Of a stretch of DNA of 40,246 nucleotides, positions 36,113 to 40,246 are shown piece by piece. The stretch is from Mesorhizobium sp. M00.F.Ca.ET.216.01.1.1 (GTDB taxonomy: Bacteria > Pseudomonadota > Alphaproteobacteria > Rhizobiales > Rhizobiaceae): NCBI RefSeq assembly GCF_004010325.2, contig NZ_SADR02000040.1, forward strand, positions 1-40,246, written 5' to 3'. Below the pieces are notes generated by a model. It searched no databases and was not told the DNA's origin. It saw nothing but the letters and a program-made list of their open reading frames with translations. Numbering within the stretch: the first letter of the stretch is position 1; every line of letters starts with the position of its first letter. A program made the translations under genes and the position numbers.

Positions 36113-38168
36113 ACCGACTCTCTCCCTGGATCGCCTCTCTGTCGGGTACCGGTCTGGGGAGCGGGAGCACGCCGTGGTGCGCGACGTCAGTTTGCAAATT
36201 GCACCGGGAGAGGCTTACGGGCTAGTCGGCGAAAGCGGCTGTGGCAAATCCACGGTGGCACTCACTGTTGTGCGCTATCTTCCGCGTAACGGCAAGATTA
36301 CCGGCGGATCGGTCAACCTCGACGGTGCTGATGTCATGCAGCTTGGGCCTGAAGCGCTTCGGAGCCTGCGCGCAAAAAAGGTCTCGATGGTCTACCAAGA
36401 TCCCGGTAAAGCACTCAATCCTTCGCTAAAGGTGGGCCGCCAGCTAGCGGAGGTGTTTGAAGTGATGGGGGTACCGCCGGCAGAGCGCGAACCTCGCGCG
36501 GTCGAAATGCTGAAGAAGGTGCGGATCGCCGATCCTGATTCAGTGATGCAGCGCTATCCTCATCAGCTTTCAGGCGGGATGCAGCAGCGAGTCGCGATCG
36601 CCATGGCTCTGGCAAACGATCCGACAATGCTGATTCTTGACGAGCCGACCACCGGTCTTGACGTCACCGTAGAAGCCGAGGTGCTCGACCTTGTCGCTGA
36701 TCTGCGGAATGAAATCGGCGCCTCCATCCTATTCATCAGCCACAATCTCGCGGTAGTGGCTAAAATGTGTGACCGGGTTGGGGTCCTTTATGCCGGGATG
36801 CTTGTGGAGGAAGGGCCTGCACGCGACATATTCGGTTCACCGAGTCATCCCTACACTGTCGCACTTCTGCGTTGCATGCCGCATGCTGGGCAGACAAAAA
36901 CTCATGGGCTGCTTGAGTCTATTCCGGGCTTCCTACCTCCGCCCGGCGCGCAGCTTTCCGGCTGTCCCTTTGTCAAGCGTTGTCCTCTCGCCGACGGCCG
37001 CTGTCGCGCAGAAATCCCTGAACTACAGGACTGCGGCGGCCGGCTCGTGCGTTGCCACTACCCGGATCGGGCGGCTAACCTTCCGCCCAGCATAGAGGCT
37101 GGCGACGTACTTCCGAAGCCTCCATCCGAAGCCGCGCAGATACTTCGGGTTAGCAATCTCTCGAAGACCTACGGTCAAGGAAACCATGCCATCCGAGTGG
37201 TAACCGACGTTTCACTAAGCTTGCAGGCAGGCGAAACACTCGGCCTGGTTGGTGAGTCGGGCTCGGGCAAAACCACGCTCGCCCGAATGCTCCTGGGCTT
37301 GGTACCGCCCGACCCCGGCGGAAGCATTGAGCTCGACGGCAGACCCCTCGCCGGTAGTCTCGAGCGGCGACGGGAGGACGAGGTAAAGGCGGTGCAGATC
37401 GTGTTCCAAAACCCAGACTCGGCCTTGAACCGCTCCCACTCCGTCGCACGTATCATTGGTCGCGCACTGCGCAGGCTCGGAGGCTTTCGGGGAACCGACT
37501 TGGCTAAGCGTCTCGACAATCTTGTTGAGGCGGTCCGATTGTCGCCTCGACATCTAACTTTGCGCCCGAGGCAACTTTCTGGGGGGCTCAAGCAGCGCGT
37601 GGCCATAGCGAGAAGCTTCGCTGGCGATCCTCGCGTCGTAGTCTGCGACGAGCCTACTTCTGCGCTTGACGTTTCGGTCCAGGCAGCAATCCTCAACCTT
37701 CTCACTGAGCTTCAAGCAGCCCGGGCGGTAAGTTACGTGTTCATCTCCCACGACCTAGGGGTCGTGCGATACCTCTCAGACCGGATTGCGGTCCTTTATC
37801 TGGGCCGAGTTATGGAGATGGGACCATCTGAGCGTGTATTCGGAGGGCCAAACCATCCATATACCGAGGCGCTTCTTTCCGCTGTCCCGAGCATAGGAGG
37901 CACTCAAACCAACCGTATCCGCCTCACCGGCGAGAGTCCCTCCGCCGCCAACCCGCCGCCCGGGTGCGTCTTCCAAAGCAGATGCCCGCGAAAGATTGGC
38001 GGGATCTGCGAGGTGTCCGAGCCGCCAGTTACCGAGGCCGAGCCCGGCCACTTCATCCGTTGCCACATCAGTGCGAAAGATCTCATGCGCATTCAGCTAC
38101 AAAACAAGGGCGGTGCTAGCACGAGGCGTTCGGTGCAAAGTGCCCCCTCGGTCGCGACCCTCTCATGA
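36105..38168 (+). CDS. Fused double ATP-binding protein of the peptide-type importer (DppD-DppF)
   Basis: A 687-residue protein with two complete ABC ATPase domains, equivalent to DppD and DppF joined. Domain 1: Walker A GESGCGKST at 42-50, signature LSGGMQQRVA, Walker B LILDEPTTGLD, and an oligopeptide-type C-terminal segment GCPFVKRCPL. Domain 2: Walker A GESGSGKTT at about 382-390, signature LSGGLKQRVA, Walker B VVVCDEPTSALD and GCVFQSRCPRK. Both domains look catalytically complete, so one polypeptide can power the importer made with the two upstream permeases. The start overlaps the preceding permease gene. It acts on the cytoplasmic face of the inner membrane. Fusions of this kind are common in rhizobial transporters. 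Confidence 0.9.
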   Translation: MTKPTLSLDRLSVGYRSGEREHAVVRDVSLQIAPGEAYGLVGESGCGKSTVALTVVRYLPRNGKITGGSVNLDGADVMQLGPEALRSLRAKKVSMVYQDPGKALNPSLKVGRQLAEVFEVMGVPPAEREPRAVEMLKKVRIADPDSVMQRYPHQLSGGMQQRVAIAMALANDPTMLILDEPTTGLDVTVEAEVLDLVADLRNEIGASILFISHNLAVVAKMCDRVGVLYAGMLVEEGPARDIFGSPSHPYTVALLRCMPHAGQTKTHGLLESIPGFLPPPGAQLSGCPFVKRCPLADGRCRAEIPELQDCGGRLVRCHYPDRAANLPPSIEAGDVLPKPPSEAAQILRVSNLSKTYGQGNHAIRVVTDVSLSLQAGETLGLVGESGSGKTTLARMLLGLVPPDPGGSIELDGRPLAGSLERRREDEVKAVQIVFQNPDSALNRSHSVARIIGRALRRLGGFRGTDLAKRLDNLVEAVRLSPRHLTLRPRQLSGGLKQRVAIARSFAGDPRVVVCDEPTSALDVSVQAAILNLLTELQAARAVSYVFISHDLGVVRYLSDRIAVLYLGRVMEMGPSERVFGGPNHPYTEALLSAVPSIGGTQTNRIRLTGESPSAANPPPGCVFQSRCPRKIGGICEVSEPPVTEAEPGHFIRCHISAKDLMRIQLQNKGGASTRRSVQSAPSVATLS

Positions 38169-38412
38169 AGTATGCCAAAGGACAAACGCTTCAAAAGAGC
38201 GGCCAGCTCGTTGAGCACGTTTCCCAGTGAACCTCCAATCAATACCTGTCCCGCGGACGAGCCGGGCGTCGGATCCGCAGAAACGCAAGCAGTTTGGGCA
38301 GCTTGCGGGGCGGTTTCACCGTCAGGCCAGACCGTGTTCTCCCTCGACCGCGATTTAGCCTGAAGTACAAATAACTTGAGTCTTCGATATGAAGCCGCTG
38401 AGGGAAACTAGG

Positions 38413-39606
38413 ATGACTTTGAGCGAGTACACAGAATATGATGCCACCGGTTTGGCCTCTCTTGTGCGGAGAGGGGAAGTATCGCCCTTAGAGTTGACGC
38501 GGTTAGCTCGGGAGGCCCATGACGAGGTCAATTCGCGGATCAACGCCGTGATCGAATTCTATGCAGATGCCGAGACTGTTACCGGTGCGGACGAAGGAAT
38601 TTTCCATGGCGTACCGTTCTTTCGCAAGGATGTTGGAGCCACCGAAACTGGCCGCCTGCAAGAGAGAGGGAGCCGTCTGTTCAAGGGCTGCCGTGCCGAT
38701 ACCGACAGCTATTTCTTCCGTCGCGCCCAGAAGGCCGGACTCCGAACCATTGGGCGAACCAGGGACGCGTCGTTTGGTCGAAGTCGGCAGTTTGTTGTAT
38801 GCCGGACGGTCCGCGATATGGCGGCTGCCCTGGACGTCTTTTCAGGTCCCCATCCGGGCGACCCATTTATAATCGTACAGCCCAACCGTCCCTATAGAGA
38901 AGAGCTTTCGCGACCCACCGGCAAATTGCGGGTAGGGCTGGCAAGAACCAAGTGGGGTACGGTCGATCTCGATCCGGAAGTTGTGAGCGCAGTGGAGTCG
39001 ACTGCCTCACTTCTCGAAGAAATGGGCCACCTTGTGACCGAAGTTGAGCCACCATATGCGTCCCGTGAGTACACGCGAGTCATGCTCGCCGGGTCAAGTT
39101 ATTTCGCCATTTCACTCGAAGAAGCCGCGCAGACTATTGGTCGCGAGATCAACGCGGAGACTTTGGAGCCAATCAATCTGAAGATCTATGAATACGGCCG
39201 GAGTTCGCAGCGTCCTTCAGGCGACATCGAAGAGGTCTTGAGGAGGCTGCGGTTCCGCGTCGGCGAGGCAGTCGATCCTTATGATATCCTGCTTACGCCA
39301 ACGATGCCAATGGTGGCCCTGCCGCATGGCGGCATCTTCAGTACGATCAACCCTACGCTCTCCGCGGAGGAATTCAAGGAAGCGGATGCCGCGCTCTATC
39401 AGTACACTGGCGTATTCAATGTCACTGGACAACCTTCTGTGTCTCTACCTGTGGCACAAAGCACCGCTGGGCTACCAATTGGAATTCAGATCGTCGGTCG
39501 CTTTGGTGACGAAGCCACTCTGGTTCGCGTCGCACGCGATATCGAGGAAGCCAGACCTTGGAAGAACCGCCTACCCGATAGTCGAGCAGGCAGAAGGAGA
39601 AGCTGA
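38413..39606 (+). CDS. Amidase signature protein with deleted catalytic core
   Basis: A 397-residue paralogue of the intact amidase at 22820-24244, alike over both ends. The start at 38413 (MTLSEYTEYDATGLASL) corresponds to the paralogue start and has AGGG upstream; 38389 is an in-frame ATG but has no counterpart. After GLRTIGRT the sequence jumps to DASFGRSRQFVVCRTVRD, matching residues about 200-215 of the intact copy. About 83 residues, including the GGSSGG cis-serine and the GGGSTR nucleophile serine, are absent, while the lysine (FFRKDVG) remains. The reading frame is kept. It should have no amidase activity. It is the last gene of the transporter run, 244 bases after the ATPase. Confidence 0.85.
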   Translation: MTLSEYTEYDATGLASLVRRGEVSPLELTRLAREAHDEVNSRINAVIEFYADAETVTGADEGIFHGVPFFRKDVGATETGRLQERGSRLFKGCRADTDSYFFRRAQKAGLRTIGRTRDASFGRSRQFVVCRTVRDMAAALDVFSGPHPGDPFIIVQPNRPYREELSRPTGKLRVGLARTKWGTVDLDPEVVSAVESTASLLEEMGHLVTEVEPPYASREYTRVMLAGSSYFAISLEEAAQTIGREINAETLEPINLKIYEYGRSSQRPSGDIEEVLRRLRFRVGEAVDPYDILLTPTMPMVALPHGGIFSTINPTLSAEEFKEADAALYQYTGVFNVTGQPSVSLPVAQSTAGLPIGIQIVGRFGDEATLVRVARDIEEARPWKNRLPDSRAGRRRS

Positions 39607-39729
39607 CATCGCTGATTAGATTCTTGCGTCAGACGAAGCGGTAGCGCCTTGGGCCGAAGAGCTAGTTACCTTGCCCCTCTGATCTAATCCGGTTTGAAGT
39701 TCGTTCTGGCCCATCGAGAGGACCAGGAC

Positions 39730-39756
39730 ATGAAACGTAGCCGCTTCTCTGAAGAG
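39730..39756 (+). pseudogene. IS3-family OrfA 5' end fragment
   Basis: The nine codons MKRSRFSEE are a typical start of IS3-family OrfA. They stop abruptly at 39756, where IS110-type sequence begins; OrfB sequence of an IS3 element resumes near 40116 beyond that insert. Confidence 0.5.
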
Positions 39757-39852
39757 ATGGGGTGTTCGGTTCAGCTCCCTGAACGTCTGGCCCCTTTTCG
39801 GATCATGACGTTTGTCTGATGCTCAGAACCGACCTGGCAAGAGGAGATCGGC

Positions 39853-40246
39853 ATGAGCGTTCATGCGGGACTGGATACTTCACTCGACGCGGTAGCCATT
39901 TGCGTTATCGCCGAGACCGGCGAGATGCTGTGGCAGGGGAAGGTGCTCGGTGACCCGGATGCTGTGACGGCTGCACTTCAGCGATGGCGGGACGATCTCG
40001 TCCGCGTTGGCTTAGAAGCCGGTGCGACATCGGAGTGGATCGGCGGACACCTGGTCGACGTGGGCTTCCCTGTCGTGTGTCTCGAGAGTCGACATGTCAA
40101 GGCGGCTCCTCGGCATGAGGAACGGCGGGCGTGTAAAGCCATCGGCTGTTGCCGCATGACGGTTCGCTACGAGACCAGCAGGCCGGACGACCGCGAGGTT
40201 CGCGAGCCGATGAAGGCGATCGCGCAGGAGCGTCGCCGGTTCGGCT
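39853..40246 (+). CDS. Chimeric transposase frame (IS110 start joined to IS3 OrfB), cut by window edge
   Basis: An open frame of 131 codons starts at 39853 with AGGAGATCGGC in front and runs off the window. Residues 1-84 (MSVHAGLDTSLDAVAICVIAE to VCLESRHVKAA) are the N-terminal DEDD part of an IS110 transposase. From about residue 87 (EERRACKAIGCCRMTVRYE, later KAIAQERRRFG) the sequence is the N-terminal part of an IS3-family OrfB. The junction is in frame. Because both partners are incomplete it should not be a working transposase. Confidence 0.65.
   Translation, partial: MSVHAGLDTSLDAVAICVIAETGEMLWQGKVLGDPDAVTAALQRWRDDLVRVGLEAGATSEWIGGHLVDVGFPVVCLESRHVKAAPRHEERRACKAIGCCRMTVRYETSRPDDREVREPMKAIAQERRRFG

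Noticed and set aside
1..40246. CRISPR arrays, tRNA or rRNA genes
   Set aside because: I saw no regularly spaced repeats and no tRNA- or rRNA-like sequence while reading the window; a dedicated search was not possible.

Overview
The window looks like an accessory region of an alphaproteobacterium of the order Rhizobiales, probably a symbiotic plasmid or symbiosis island. The reasons are the high-GC coding style, the density of decayed insertion sequences (IS110, IS256, IS3, IS66, IS701, an ISNCY-type integrase element and a group II intron reverse transcriptase), and a peptide/amide metabolism cluster of the kind I remember from rhizobial symbiotic replicons. That resemblance is from memory and was not checked. 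I found no nod, nif or fix gene, no RNA gene and no CRISPR array.

The left part (1-20.5 kb) is a patchwork. An ATP-grasp ligase gene (442-1677, +) is followed by a group II intron reverse transcriptase remnant, which is split by an ISNCY-type element with terminal inverted repeats and a 9-bp target repeat. A decayed IS110 copy follows. Next come a polysaccharide-deacetylase-like remnant, an intact penicillin-acylase-family gene (5300-7681, -) and a GNAT acetyltransferase (7894-8442, -). From 8.9 to 13.7 kb there is a graveyard of IS3, IS110 and IS256 pseudogenes. A second ATP-grasp paralogue (14147-15364, -) follows, then IS256, IS701 and IS66 remnants, an Asp/Glu/hydantoin-racemase-family gene (17981-18688, -) and a third ATP-grasp paralogue (19051-20304, -). 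The three ligase genes share not only coding sequence but also about 160 bp of upstream leader.

The right part (21.1-39.6 kb) is mostly intact metabolic genes. On the minus strand is a HpcH/HpaI/CitE-like lyase. Divergent from it on the plus strand are an amidase, a creatinase/ectoine-hydrolase-like M24 protein translationally coupled to a DUF2817 (M14-like) zinc hydrolase, and a second Asp/Glu-racemase-family gene. These are followed by a family 5 substrate-binding protein, a NylB-like serine hydrolase, a second substrate-binding protein, two DppB/DppC-type permeases and a fused double ATPase. The last gene is a second amidase that has lost its catalytic core by in-frame deletion. The right edge enters a chimeric IS110/IS3 transposase frame.

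Read together, the genes suggest import (peptide-type ABC transporter with two binding proteins) and hydrolysis (M24, DUF2817, amidase, NylB-like hydrolase, penicillin acylase) of a small amide, lactam or peptide-like metabolite, with C-C lyase and racemase steps. The three amino-acid-ligase-like ATP-grasp genes could make such a compound. This linkage is inference from gene content and proximity.
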